From the NCBI RefSeq assembly GCF_004114915.1, contig NZ_CP022219.1, forward strand, positions 4,370,501-4,434,500: DNA of 64,000 nucleotides, read 5' to 3'. Positions 16,087-24,430 of this stretch are shown here, piece after piece. The position numbers and the translations under genes are program-made. Below the pieces are notes generated by a model, which saw only the letters and a program-made list of their open reading frames with translations, did no database searches and was not told the origin of the DNA. This DNA is from Bradyrhizobium guangxiense (GTDB lineage: Bacteria > Pseudomonadota > Alphaproteobacteria > Rhizobiales > Xanthobacteraceae). The stretch's first letter is position 1; each line of letters opens with the position of its first letter.

Positions 16087-17304
16087 ATGGCCGCGAAACA
16101 CGGGCTCAGCCCGCGTGAGTGGGGACGACGGGACGTGGCCGACATCGCGCAGCAGGCGGCGATCAATCCGGCATCGGCAAGCAATGCCGGAGCTGCGCGC
16201 GCGCGCGTCCAACTCGCGGCGATCGACTCCGGCCAGTGGCGCGCCCTCGCGCAGCGGGCGATTGAGCCGAACGGATATTACCTGCCCGCCTGGGAACTCG
16301 CCGTCAGCGCCTCCGCGCGCGGCCGCACCAAAGCCTCTGCTTTGGCTGCATTCGACGGCTCCTCGCCGCGGCTGATCGGGCTAATGCCGGTGATCTCGCT
16401 ATGGCGGGCCTGGAAGATTCCCCTGCCCGCTCTGGTGAGCGCGCATCCCTACGGCACGCTGTGCAGCCCGCTGATCGCCCGCGATGCCCCGATCGAGGCC
16501 GCCACGCAATTGTTGCGGCAGGCGCGTCGGGCCGGCGCGCGTGCGCTCGTGCTGAACGACGTCGCGCTCGACGGCGCCGCGATGAAGGCGCTCAAGCAGG
16601 TCCTGAACCGCGACGGCCTGAAGCCGCGCGTGCTTTCCTCCTACATCCGTGCCAGCCTCGATGCGACGCAGGACGACGAAACGCTGCTGCGCGACGCGCT
16701 CGGCGCCAAGAAGCTCAAGGAGCTGCGCCGCCAGCGTCATCGGCTCGAAGAGCATGGTCCTGTTACATTCGAGGTCGCACGCCGGCCCGACGAGATCGGG
16801 CCCGCCCTCGAAACTTTCCTGCAGCTCGAAGCCAGCGGCTGGAAAGGCAAGCGCGGCACCGCGCTGGTCCAGCATGCAGGCGATGCGGCCTTCATTCGCC
16901 GCGCTGTGCCGGCGCTGGCGGAGACCGCGCAGTGCGAGATCATCACGCTTCGCGCCGACGCGACGCCGATTGCTGCCGGCATCGTGCTGCGCCATCAGGA
17001 TCGCGCCTTCTTCTTCAAGCTCGGCATCGACGAGCGCTTTGCAAGATATTCGCCGGGCGTGCAGCTCACGCTCGATCTCACCCGTCATCTCTGCGCCGAC
17101 CCCGCCATCGCCAGCGCGGATTCCACCGCAAGCGCCGACCACCCCATGATCAACCCGATCTGGCGGGGGCGCTTTGCGATCGGCGATGTGCTGATCCCGC
17201 TCCGGCGGAACGATCCGATCGTAGCGCTGGTGCATGGCACGTTGCTCGGCCTCAACGCCGCGCACGAGACCGCGCGCGGGGTGGTTCGCCGGCTTCGCAA
17301 ATGA
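16087..17304 (+). CDS. GNAT-like acyltransferase (BioF2/CelD-type Acetyltransf_6)
   Basis: 405 residues, soluble. Two tandem GNAT-like halves fit the CelD/BcsL or BioF2-like group: YYLPAWELAVSA near the start, and in the second half LKELRRQRHRLEEHG, ETFLQLEASGWKGKRGTAL and FFFKLGIDERFARYSPGVQL. Those motifs are typical of proteins that acylate envelope polysaccharides or aminoacylate peptidoglycan. It starts 113 bp after the ccoG-like gene and may be separate from that operon. Substrate unknown. Confidence 0.7.
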   Translation: MAAKHGLSPREWGRRDVADIAQQAAINPASASNAGAARARVQLAAIDSGQWRALAQRAIEPNGYYLPAWELAVSASARGRTKASALAAFDGSSPRLIGLMPVISLWRAWKIPLPALVSAHPYGTLCSPLIARDAPIEAATQLLRQARRAGARALVLNDVALDGAAMKALKQVLNRDGLKPRVLSSYIRASLDATQDDETLLRDALGAKKLKELRRQRHRLEEHGPVTFEVARRPDEIGPALETFLQLEASGWKGKRGTALVQHAGDAAFIRRAVPALAETAQCEIITLRADATPIAAGIVLRHQDRAFFFKLGIDERFARYSPGVQLTLDLTRHLCADPAIASADSTASADHPMINPIWRGRFAIGDVLIPLRRNDPIVALVHGTLLGLNAAHETARGVVRRLRK

Positions 17305-17310
17305 GCGACG

Positions 17311-17976
17311 CTACTCCGCCGCCTGCGCGTTGATCTCCTCAGAGACCTGGCGGATGGCGCGCGCGAGCAGGTTCGGGTCCTGCGCGCCGGAGACGGCGTA
17401 TTTCTGCGCGAACACATAGGTCGGCACGCCGGAGATGCCCTTCTCGGCGGCCTCCTGCGCATCCGCCGAGACGCGCGCGACGTCCTCCTCGGTGGCGAGG
17501 CGCTTGCGCACGTCCTCGACATCGAGACCGATATCGGCGGCCGCCTGCACCAGCACGTTCACATCGGTCAGATCGCCGCCGTCGCGGAAATAGAGCTCCA
17601 TCAGGCGCTGCTTCATCTCGGGCGCCTTGCCGATCGCGTCCGCCCACAGGATGAGGCGATGGCAGTCGGTCGTGTTGGGCTGGCGCGCGACCAGCTCCGG
17701 CTTATAGACGAGGCCCTCCTCGCTGGCGGCCGCGACGACGCGCCCGGCAATGCCCTTGTAGGCCTCGACCGAGCCGAACTTCTGGGTGAGATAGGCCTCG
17801 CGGCTGATGCCCTCGCGCGGCACCCAGGGATTGAGGAAGAACGGGCGGAAGTTGAGCTTGACCGGAACGTCCGGGACGAGCGCCAGCGCGCTCTCGATCC
17901 GGTGCTTGCCGATATAGCACCAGGGGCACACCACATCGGAGACGACGTCGATCTGGAGCGGTTTCAGCGTGCTCAT
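17311..17976 (-). CDS. DsbA-family oxidoreductase, FrnE-like
   Basis: 221 residues. A thioredoxin-fold active site lies at the N-terminus: DVVSDVVCPWCYIGK (C17-P-W-C20), the hallmark of the FrnE/HCCA-isomerase branch of the DsbA family, with the helical insertion and a C-terminal GISGVPTYVFAQKYAVSGAQ segment holding the cis-Pro loop. No signal peptide, so cytosolic. Convergent with the acyltransferase. Likely a thiol-disulfide oxidoreductase; substrate unknown. Confidence 0.82.
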   Translation of the reverse strand: MSTLKPLQIDVVSDVVCPWCYIGKHRIESALALVPDVPVKLNFRPFFLNPWVPREGISREAYLTQKFGSVEAYKGIAGRVVAAASEEGLVYKPELVARQPNTTDCHRLILWADAIGKAPEMKQRLMELYFRDGGDLTDVNVLVQAAADIGLDVEDVRKRLATEEDVARVSADAQEAAEKGISGVPTYVFAQKYAVSGAQDPNLLARAIRQVSEEINAQAAE

Positions 17977-18043
17977 GTCAGGCGCCTCCTTGGCGGCAAA
18001 GGTTGGCCCAAAGATAAGCCGACCCCGCCCCGAGGCAAGGGCG

Positions 18044-18865
18044 CTATGTCATGGCTGCCGCGATCTGCTTCAGCCGTTGGGCGGTGCGCTCGTCCGCCGG
18101 GAAGAAGGTCTCCAGCGCCAGCTCCGACAGGGTGATGTCGACCGGCGTGCCGAACACCATGGTGGTGGAGAAGAAGCTCAGGATCTCGCCCTCGTGGCGC
18201 AGCTTGAAGGGGATGGCGACGTTATCGCTCGACAGCGGCCCCGCGCGCGCCGGAATCGGGTAGCTCTTGAGATCGCCATAGAGCTTGATCAACTCGGGAT
18301 CGGCCGTCGCCTCGCATTGCCGGTGCAGCCGCTCCAGCAGGTGCCCGCACCACTCCGCGAGATTGACCGTGCGCCATGCCAGCGCCTCGGGGTGAAAGGC
18401 GAGCCGTAGCACGTTGAAGGGCTGGCCGAGCAGATGCGGCGGAATCCCGTCGAGCAGCGGCGCCACCATGCGGTTGGCCGACACCAGATTCCAGTGCCTG
18501 TCCACCGCGAGCGCGGGATTGGGTTCATGCGCCCTGAGCACGAGGTCGATCGCCTGGCGGGCTGATTTCAAGGCGGGATCCTCCAGCGGGCGCTGCTGGA
18601 ATGCCGGCGCATAGCCGGCGGCCACCAGCAGCACGTTGCGTTCGCGCAAGGGCACGTCCAGCCGCTCGGCGAGCCGCAGCACCATGTCGCGCGAGGGCGC
18701 GGCGCGGCCGGTCTCGACGAAGCTCAGATGACGCGCCGAGATCTCGGCCTCACCCGCGAGATCGAGCTGGCTCATGCGGCGGCGCTGCCGCCATTCGCGC
18801 AAATGGTCGCCGATATGGACCGGCTGGCTGCGTTCGGTACGTGCCGTGGATGCATGTGCGTTCAT
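18044..18865 (-). CDS. XRE-family regulator with MmyB-like ligand domain
   Basis: 273 residues. N-terminal Xre helix-turn-helix (about 15-72: LREWRQRRRMSQLDLAGEAEISARHLSFVETG) followed by the MmyB-like ligand-binding domain (about 100-270), recognisable from HWNLVSANRMVAPLL and LRLAFHPEALAWRTVNLAEW. Such regulators bind fatty-acid-like ligands in some actinobacteria and often control a divergent neighbour. Here two small genes diverge from it, and a perfect ATTACC-N5-GGTAAT repeat sits between. Confidence 0.82.
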   Translation of the reverse strand: MNAHASTARTERSQPVHIGDHLREWRQRRRMSQLDLAGEAEISARHLSFVETGRAAPSRDMVLRLAERLDVPLRERNVLLVAAGYAPAFQQRPLEDPALKSARQAIDLVLRAHEPNPALAVDRHWNLVSANRMVAPLLDGIPPHLLGQPFNVLRLAFHPEALAWRTVNLAEWCGHLLERLHRQCEATADPELIKLYGDLKSYPIPARAGPLSSDNVAIPFKLRHEGEILSFFSTTMVFGTPVDITLSELALETFFPADERTAQRLKQIAAAMT

Positions 18866-18900
18866 GAGCAGAAACCTATCACGCAGATTTCGGCCCTTCC

Positions 18901-18917
18901 ATTACCAGCGAGGTAAT
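18901..18917. promoter_or_regulatory. Inverted repeat operator candidate for the XRE regulator
   Basis: ATTACC (18901-18906), spacer AGCGA, GGTAAT (18912-18917): a perfect 6-5-6 dyad midway between the divergent regulator (start 18865) and the gene at 18967. Position and symmetry suit autoregulation. Confidence 0.5.
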
Positions 18918-18966
18918 CGAATTGGCCCGCGGGCCGGCGCATCTTCGGCTGCAACAGGAGATGACC

Positions 18967-19197
18967 ATGATCGCGCTGCTGCTCTACCGGACCGTCGCCG
19001 ACCACCTTGTTCCCTGGGCCATGACGCTCGCGACCCGGCTGCTGGCGCGCAGCCTCAACATGCCGGAGCCGCTGGTGCATTCGACCGGCGATTACGTGGT
19101 CGCACAGGTCATCGCCTTCGAGCACGGCGTCGGCAGAAGCCTCTGTCCGTTCCGCCTGGCCCGCCTGCTCCGCGCATGGTGGCGCGGACGGCACTGA
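18967..19197 (+). CDS. Small hypothetical protein divergent from XRE regulator
   Basis: 76 residues from ATG 18967, chosen because CAGGAG ends 6 bases upstream; the ATG at 18961 is too close to it. The N-terminus MIALLLYRTVADHLVPWAM is moderately hydrophobic, with a basic C-terminus (RLARLLRAWWRGRH). May be peripheral to the membrane. Probably controlled by the neighbouring XRE repressor together with 19235-19633. Confidence 0.55.
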   Translation: MIALLLYRTVADHLVPWAMTLATRLLARSLNMPEPLVHSTGDYVVAQVIAFEHGVGRSLCPFRLARLLRAWWRGRH

Positions 19198-19234
19198 GTT
19201 TCACCCCGAGCCCACCCAACCACGGAGACCCCCG

Positions 19235-19633
19235 ATGATCGATGCTTCCACGTTCCTGCGCCGCGCGCTGCTCGCCGATGCCGTCTTCAGCGGCGTCGCC
19301 GCTCTCGGCTTCAGCTTCGGCGCCAGCGCATTCGCGACGCTGTTCAATCTGCCCGAAGCGCTGTTGCGCGAGACCGGGCTGTTCCTGATCGCCTATACCG
19401 CCCTGGTCGGCTGGCTCGCCTCCCGCGCCACGGTGGCGAAACCGCTGGTCCTGCTGGTCGTGATCGGCAATGCGGCCTGGACCGTCGGCAGCATCGCGCT
19501 GCTGCTCTCCGGCGCGGTGTCGCCGAATATCGCCGGCGAGCTGATGGTCGTCGCGCAGGCGATCGCCACCGGCGTGTTTGCCGAGCTGCAATATGTGGGA
19601 TTGCGGAAGAGTGCGGGTGTCGTGGCGGCGTGA
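19235..19633 (+). CDS. Four-helix integral membrane protein
   Basis: 132 residues with four predicted transmembrane helices (about 10-32, 45-65, 70-92, 98-118) separated by short loops. No catalytic motif seen. It lies 37 bp after 18967-19197 and is likely in the same XRE-controlled unit. A plausible small DoxX-like or hypothetical membrane protein, but the family is not certain. Confidence 0.6.
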   Translation: MIDASTFLRRALLADAVFSGVAALGFSFGASAFATLFNLPEALLRETGLFLIAYTALVGWLASRATVAKPLVLLVVIGNAAWTVGSIALLLSGAVSPNIAGELMVVAQAIATGVFAELQYVGLRKSAGVVAA

Positions 19634-19649
19634 GACCAAATCCGCTGCT

Positions 19650-19755
19650 GTCGTCGCCCGGTTTAGCCGGGCGACCCAATATTCCAGAGGCAGTAAACGT
19701 ATGCGAAGAAGCCGCGGCGTACTGCATGCCCCGCCTTCGCGGGGCATGACGGCGG
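19650..19755. repeat. Bipartite palindromic intergenic repeat, copy 1
   Basis: Two hairpins: GTCGCCCGG (19653-19661) with CCGGGCGAC (19667-19675), and CATGCCCCGC (19725-19734) with GCGGGGCATG (19739-19748), joined by a spacer holding AATATTCCAGAG. Its reverse complement aligns with copies at 42875-42992 and 59348-59450. Confidence 0.75.
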
Positions 19756-19776
19756 GGCTAGAGGCCTAAGCGCGGG

Positions 19777-20340
19777 CTACGCCCGCGCGCGACCGTTGGC
19801 CTTGCCGACGGCGTGACCGTTGAGCTTCCTCTTTTTGGCGGCCTTGTTTGACGGACTCGTGGCTCCCGCCTTCTTGGCCTTCCGGGCCTTCGCCTTGGCG
19901 GCTTCCGCCCGCGCCTCGGCACGCAGCTTCTTGCGCTTCTTCTCGCAGGAGTCGCATTTGCAACCGATCGGCTTCAGATAGGCTTTGAAATAGTCGGTGC
20001 CGTAATCGTAGTTGATCTCGTCGCCCGGCTCGATGTTCTTGATGGCGCGGATGAAGACCTTGCGCTCGCGCGGGCGAACGTCGGATTCGGCGTTGGGCCG
20101 GCAGGAATGGTTGATGTAGCGGGCGAGGTTCTTGCGAACCGAGCCGTCGATGGTCCAGCGGCCGTTGAGCTCGAACAGATATTTGTTCTCGATCTCGTCG
20201 TGCTCGGGAATGCGCGAGTCCAGGATCGGTCCGAAATAGCGGATGATCCGGGTGCCCTTCTTGATCGGCTTGGTGGCGAAAAGGCCGAGCCCGGTCTTGG
20301 AGCGGCCGACGCGATAGGGGTTGTTTGAGATGGCTGGCAT
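19777..20340 (-). CDS. SET-domain protein lysine methyltransferase with lysine-rich tail
   Basis: 187 residues from MPAISNN at 20340. A complete SET domain is visible: SKTGLGLFATKPIKKGT near the start, NHSCRPNAE at 77-85, GDEINYDYG at 106-114, then post-SET cysteines C127, C129, C132 (GCKCDSC). The S-adenosylmethionine and lysine channel motifs look intact, so it should methylate lysines. The last 55 residues are Lys/Ala-rich (KAKARKAKKAGA), resembling a histone tail, and may be an automethylation or DNA-contact segment. It is separated from the H1-like gene at 21120-21749 by one plus-strand gene. Confidence 0.85.
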   Translation of the reverse strand: MPAISNNPYRVGRSKTGLGLFATKPIKKGTRIIRYFGPILDSRIPEHDEIENKYLFELNGRWTIDGSVRKNLARYINHSCRPNAESDVRPRERKVFIRAIKNIEPGDEINYDYGTDYFKAYLKPIGCKCDSCEKKRKKLRAEARAEAAKAKARKAKKAGATSPSNKAAKKRKLNGHAVGKANGRARA

Positions 20341-20500
20341 GATCAAGCGAAGGAGGACGCGAACGAGGCAGGAAGAGCCCAAGCGAAGCCGCTCTTCTAG
20401 AACGATTCCGCGCCGCTGTCAGGTCTATCCCGCCCCAGTTTGAACCTTGCCCACAATGAAGACGTCTGATGCAAGGAAGTTCCAATACCGTCAAAGCCTC

Positions 20501-21109
20501 ATGATGAACCACATCGCCAGCATAGGCCTCGCCGTCTTGATGATTTGCATCGGCCTGCACAGCGCCGCCGCTCAATCCGTAGGCAGCACCTACACCTCGA
20601 CGGCGGCAAAGGACTGCCGCCAGATCGGCAAGCCCAGCGAGCTCGACGGCAGCACCACGCGGGTATGCAAGGGCAAGGACGGGCTCGTGGTGCTGATCGC
20701 GGAGGACGATCTTCGCGAAATCGTCTCGGTCGGCCGCAATCGCAGGGCTGCCGCCGAGGAACCGGCGGCCAAGGTCTGGTTCGCACCGTTCAATTCATCG
20801 GAGACCACGATCGAATGGCGCGCGGCCGGCACAAAGCCGTTCGCGATCATCCAGCGCTGGCACATCGCCGACAACAGCGATCCCGACAAGCAGGGCCGGC
20901 CGAACACCAAGGCCATGCTGGTCGTGACCCGGCTACCGCCCGGCCCGGTCTGCCACGTCGCCTATGTCGATGCGATCGCCAATACCACCGCCAACGAGCT
21001 TGCGCGCAAGGCCGCGGACGATTTCGCCCGCAGCTTCATTTGCGGCAAGGACGAGGTGAAGATCATCGGCACGCGCGGCCGCGCCGTCGAGCTGGCGACG
21101 ATGCGGTAG
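20501..21109 (+). CDS. Secreted hypothetical protein (202 aa)
   Basis: From the tandem ATG at 20501 the protein starts with a signal peptide (MMNHIASIGLAVLMICIGLHSAAAQ). The mature part has a Cys near each end (AAKDCRQIGK, RSFICGKDEV), a second pair (TRVCKGKDG, GPVCHVAY), and a beta-rich core. Periplasmic. Single gene between two minus-strand genes; family unknown but probably conserved in Bradyrhizobium. Confidence 0.65.
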   Translation: MMNHIASIGLAVLMICIGLHSAAAQSVGSTYTSTAAKDCRQIGKPSELDGSTTRVCKGKDGLVVLIAEDDLREIVSVGRNRRAAAEEPAAKVWFAPFNSSETTIEWRAAGTKPFAIIQRWHIADNSDPDKQGRPNTKAMLVVTRLPPGPVCHVAYVDAIANTTANELARKAADDFARSFICGKDEVKIIGTRGRAVELATMR

Positions 21110-21119
21110 GTCCTCTGCG

Positions 21120-21749
21120 CTACCGGCTCGCCTTGCTGCGGCGGTAGCGCGCTAGCAGCCGCTCCCCCTTCGCGGCAATACGCCGAGCGGCAGCCACCGT
21201 CTTCGGAACGGGCTCGCCCCAGGCATGTGCGGATAATGCGTGCCGGGTTGGCCGGCCCTTGGCATCGACCAGCGGCGGCAGTTTCGCGCGACCATAGAAG
21301 CGCACGGCCCAGCTGCCCTTCCGCCGCATCTCCTGCGGGGTCATCTCAGACTCTCTCTTTGTGACGCCCGGGCGCAAATGGGCACCCTGCTTGCGCGCAA
21401 ACGCGTTGCGGCCCGCTGCGGTCAGGCCGCCGCGCGGACCCTTTTCGCGCGCCGACGCGCTGCGCTTACGCGACGACTTGGCCGTCTTCTTTGCGGTGCG
21501 CTTGCGGGTCTTCTTTGCAGATGTCTTCGCCGACTTTGCCTTTGACAGTTTCGACTTCGAGGTCTTCTTCTTGGAGGTCTTCTTCGCTGCCATGCGCATG
21601 TTGTCCACGAGGTTGGGATAGCGGCGGCCGGCGCGACGGGCGCGCGCCTTGGCGGCCGATTTCTGCGCAAGACTGAGATGCTTGGAGGATTTTCCGGCCC
21701 GCTTGCGGGGGTTTGACCGTTTCCAGGGAGCGCGGGGTGTTCTTGCCAT
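21120..21749 (-). CDS. Histone-H1-like lysine-rich protein with DUF6321-like C-terminus
   Basis: 209 residues in three parts. Residues 1-53 are a basic leader (RKRAGKSSKHLSLAQKSAAK, then RRYPNLVDNMRMA). Residues 54-100 are a repetitive Lys/Ser/Ala/Thr tract (AAKKTSKKKTSKSKLSKAKS) like eukaryotic H1 or Chlamydia Hc1 tails. Residues 103-205 resemble the DUF6321 domain (GPRGGLTAAGRNAFARKQGA, SWAVRFYGRAKLPPL). Probably binds DNA. Close to a SET methyltransferase, which would have ample lysine substrate here. Confidence 0.7.
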   Translation of the reverse strand: MARTPRAPWKRSNPRKRAGKSSKHLSLAQKSAAKARARRAGRRYPNLVDNMRMAAKKTSKKKTSKSKLSKAKSAKTSAKKTRKRTAKKTAKSSRKRSASAREKGPRGGLTAAGRNAFARKQGAHLRPGVTKRESEMTPQEMRRKGSWAVRFYGRAKLPPLVDAKGRPTRHALSAHAWGEPVPKTVAAARRIAAKGERLLARYRRSKASR

Positions 21750-21797
21750 GCGGCGTCAACGCCTGATCACGGCAAGGGTTGCGTCGCTTCGCAACGA

Positions 21798-22529
21798 TCA
21801 GGCGCCGGGCGGCTTCACCGCGATCGGCGCCGTCAGCATCGCCTCGAGCAGCCGCTCGGCCGTCGTCCCCTCGGGCAGCCGCCCGAGAATGTCCTCGAGC
21901 CGTCCGTCGAGCAGAAGCGTGGTGAAGCCGTGCACCATCGACCAGGCGCGCGCGATCGCGGCGCCCTGGTTCAGCGTCAGCGCGTCGCCGCTGATCTGCT
22001 CCTGCCGCATCATGCCGACGGCATTGGCAAGGCCCGCGAAGGAGGCCTCGGCGGCCTCGTGCAGCGACGGCCTGGAATAGTCGAGCCGCTCGGTGCGGAA
22101 CATGATGCCGTACATGCCGGGATGGGCTTGCGCATAGGCGACATAGGCTTTCGGCCGCGCCAGCGCGCGGTCGAGCAGCGTGGTGGCGGCGTCGCATGAC
22201 GACGCCATCGCCGCGTTGAATTGGCGAAAGCCGACCGCCGCGAGTTCGCTGAGGAGACCGGTGAGATCACCGAAATGATGAGTCGGTGCGGCATGTGAGA
22301 CGCCGGCCTCGCGCGCCACCGCACGCAACGTGAGCCCGGCGAGGCCGTCGCGCTCAAGCACGCGCTCGGCGGCCTGGAGCAGCGCCTCGCGCAAGGCGCC
22401 GTGATGATACGGCGTCTCGGTCTTCGCGCTCGTCGGGCGGCGTGAGCTGCGCGATGCCGCGGTCGATGTCGTTCGTCTGGAGGCGCGCGAGCCTCGCGCC
22501 GTTTCGGTCTTGGTGTCGGTCTTGGCCAT
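21798..22529 (-). CDS. TetR-family repressor
   Basis: 243 residues from ATG 22529. The first 38 residues are an unusual Ser/Thr/Arg-rich, disordered leader. Then comes a TetR DNA-binding domain (GLAGLTLRAVAREAGVSHAAPTHHFGD, about residues 64-90) and a ligand-binding helical domain with WSMVHGFTTLLLDGRLE. Divergent from the carotenoid oxygenase; two copies of a GTAAAGAT-based palindrome lie between them, so it probably represses both. Confidence 0.82.
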   Translation of the reverse strand: MAKTDTKTETARGSRASRRTTSTAASRSSRRPTSAKTETPYHHGALREALLQAAERVLERDGLAGLTLRAVAREAGVSHAAPTHHFGDLTGLLSELAAVGFRQFNAAMASSCDAATTLLDRALARPKAYVAYAQAHPGMYGIMFRTERLDYSRPSLHEAAEASFAGLANAVGMMRQEQISGDALTLNQGAAIARAWSMVHGFTTLLLDGRLEDILGRLPEGTTAERLLEAMLTAPIAVKPPGA

Positions 22530-22548
22530 TTGCAAGCTATATGACGCA

Positions 22549-22567
22549 ATATTGACAGTGTAAAGAT
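22549..22567. promoter_or_regulatory. TetR operator copy A1
   Basis: ATATTGAC-AGT-GTAAAGAT, an imperfect 8-3-8 dyad sharing the right half with the other three copies. It lies about 20 bp before the tetR start. Confidence 0.6.
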
Positions 22568-22572
22568 TTCAC

Positions 22573-22620
22573 TTGACCGGAATGACGATCGGCGCTATCT
22601 GATCTTTACGATGTAAAGAT
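22573..22620 (+). promoter_or_regulatory. Promoter and TetR operator A2 of the carotenoid oxygenase gene
   Basis: -35-like TTGACC (22573-22578), 17 bp, -10-like TATCTG (22596-22601), immediately followed by a perfect dyad ATCTTTAC-GAT-GTAAAGAT (22602-22620), only 11 bp before the GTG start. A repressor here would cover the start of transcription. Confidence 0.65.
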
Positions 22621-22631
22621 GGGAGGATGCC

Positions 22632-24029
22632 GTGCAGCACGACGCCACCGCCGAGCGCCGCAACAATATCGCGCCAATCCCGTTCGAAGCGGACGCAGCG
22701 TTCCCGACGATCATCGGTGAGTTGCCGCGCGATCTGAACGGCACGCTCTATCGCAACGGTCCCAATCCGCAGTTCGCTTCGCCCGGCGCGCATTGGTTCG
22801 TCGGCGACGGCATGCTGCACGCTTTCCATCTCGAGAACGGCCGCGCCAGCTACCGCAACCGCTGGATCCGCACGCCGAAATGGCTGGCCGAGCACGATGC
22901 CGGCCGCGCCTTGTTCGGAGGCTTCGGCCGCAAGCTGCCGGATGCTCCGGCTGATCTCACCGACGGCGGCGTCGCCAACACCAACATCATCTTCCATGCC
23001 GGCAAGCTGCTCGCGCTGGAAGAGGCGCATCTGCCGACCGAGATCGAGCCGGGCACGCTGGCGACGCGCGGCTATCACAACTATCAGGGCCGCATCGCCG
23101 GCAGCTTCACCGCGCATCCGAAGGTCGATCCCGTCACCGGCGAGCTCGTGTTCTTCGGCTACAACGCTGCAGGTCCGTTGACCCCTGCCCTCTCCTACGG
23201 ATCGATCGACGCCTCCGGCAAGGCGATGCGCTTCGAGCGGTTCGAGGCACCCTATGCCAGCATGGTGCACGACTTCATCGTCACCGCGAACCATGTGCTG
23301 TTTCCGATCCTGCCGATATTAGGCAGCATGGAGCGCGCAATGAGCGGACGGCCGCCCTACGCCTGGGAGCCGGACAAGGGCGCCTATGTCGGCGTCATGA
23401 AGCGCAGCGGCAGCACGAAGGACATCGTCTGGTTCCGTGCCGAGGCCTGCTACGTCTTTCACGTCATGAATGCGTGGGAGGACGAGAACCGCATCATCGC
23501 CGACGTCATGCAGTTCGAGGAAGCACCGCTGTTTCCGCATCCCGACGGACGGCCGACCGATCCGGAGAAGTCGCGCGCACGCCACTGCCGCTGGACATTC
23601 GATCTCGCAGGCAATACCGACCGCTTCCAGCAGACTTACCTCGACGATCTCACCGGCGAATTTCCGCGTATCGACGACCGTCGCGCCGGGCTGAGAAGCC
23701 GTCACGGCTGGTACGCCTGCGCCAATCCAAAGCTGCCGATGTTCGGCGCACTCTCCGGCGTCGTCCATGTCGACGGCAACGGCAGGCGGCTCGGCCACTA
23801 TCTGCTGCCCGCCGGCGATACCATCTCCGAACCGGTGTTCGTCGAGCGATCGAAGTATGCGGCTGAGGGCGATGGCTGGCTGCTCGCGGTGGTCTGGCGC
23901 GCGCGCGAGAACCGCAGCGACCTCGCGGTATTCAACGCCACCGATGTCGAGGCCGGCCCGGTGGCGCTGGTGCAACTCGGCCACCGCGTGCCCGACGGAT
24001 TTCACGGCAATTGGGTGGGCGCGGCGTAG
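22632..24029 (+). CDS. Carotenoid oxygenase-family dioxygenase
   Basis: 465 residues starting with GTG, GGGAGG 6 bases upstream. The four Fe(II)-ligand histidines are visible in order: H162 (TAHPKVDP), H213 (MVHDFIVT), H277 (VFHVMNAWED) and H458 (GFHGNW). The N-terminal LNGTLYRNGPNPQ and GDGMLHAFHL motifs are family hallmarks. Enzymes of this seven-bladed propeller family cleave C=C bonds of carotenoids, apocarotenoids, stilbenes or lignin phenylpropenes. Predicted target of the divergent TetR. Confidence 0.88.
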   Translation: MQHDATAERRNNIAPIPFEADAAFPTIIGELPRDLNGTLYRNGPNPQFASPGAHWFVGDGMLHAFHLENGRASYRNRWIRTPKWLAEHDAGRALFGGFGRKLPDAPADLTDGGVANTNIIFHAGKLLALEEAHLPTEIEPGTLATRGYHNYQGRIAGSFTAHPKVDPVTGELVFFGYNAAGPLTPALSYGSIDASGKAMRFERFEAPYASMVHDFIVTANHVLFPILPILGSMERAMSGRPPYAWEPDKGAYVGVMKRSGSTKDIVWFRAEACYVFHVMNAWEDENRIIADVMQFEEAPLFPHPDGRPTDPEKSRARHCRWTFDLAGNTDRFQQTYLDDLTGEFPRIDDRRAGLRSRHGWYACANPKLPMFGALSGVVHVDGNGRRLGHYLLPAGDTISEPVFVERSKYAAEGDGWLLAVVWRARENRSDLAVFNATDVEAGPVALVQLGHRVPDGFHGNWVGAA

Positions 24030-24036
24030 CGCGCCG

Positions 24037-24140
24037 GTCATTCCGGGACTCGACGAATTCGCGAGCCCGGAATCCATGTCGCTAGACGTGTTGCCGCCCG
24101 ATGGATTCCGGGCTCGCGCTGACGCGCATCCCGCAATGAC
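24037..24140. repeat. Palindromic intergenic repeat, second type
   Basis: Begins GTCATTCCGGG and ends CCCGCAATGAC, with an internal long-range dyad GAGCCCGGAATCCAT / ATGGATTCCGGGCTC. Terminal motifs resemble the other intergenic repeats but the interior differs. Confidence 0.6.
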
Positions 24141-24157
24141 GGACAGAGGAGTTTTCC

Positions 24158-24421
24158 ATGCACATGCCTTCGATCACCGCAGTCTGTCTCGTCATCTTCG
24201 CTCTGGCCTGCGCCGCTCTCGCCGTCCTGACGATCCGGCTCCAGCGCAGCAGACAGGCCGTTTTCAACGGCGGCGTCCTGCTCGCAATGGCCTTTGCCGT
24301 CGCGGCCGCGCTCCCGATCCTGTCGCGCCTGCCATGGGCGGAATTGGCCGAGGAGGCCTCTGATCAAGCCCTTGCAGCAATTCAACTTTTACATGCCGCC
24401 TACGTCATTTTGACACTGTAA
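24158..24421 (+). CDS. Small membrane protein
   Basis: 87 residues from ATG 24158 with GAGGAG 7 bases upstream. Two to three hydrophobic stretches (about 5-25, 37-56, 75-87) point to an inner-membrane protein. The last codon and stop fall inside the operator at 24407-24425, so its 3' end overlaps the next promoter. No family recognised. Confidence 0.5.
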   Translation: MHMPSITAVCLVIFALACAALAVLTIRLQRSRQAVFNGGVLLAMAFAVAAALPILSRLPWAELAEEASDQALAAIQLLHAAYVILTL

Positions 24422-24425
24422 AGAT
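24407..24425. promoter_or_regulatory. TetR operator copy B1
   Basis: ATTTTGAC-ACT-GTAAAGAT, the counterpart of copy A1. The context following it (TTTCGCTTGACC versus TTTCACTTGACC at the first locus) is also conserved. Confidence 0.6.
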
Positions 24426-24430
24426 TTCGC

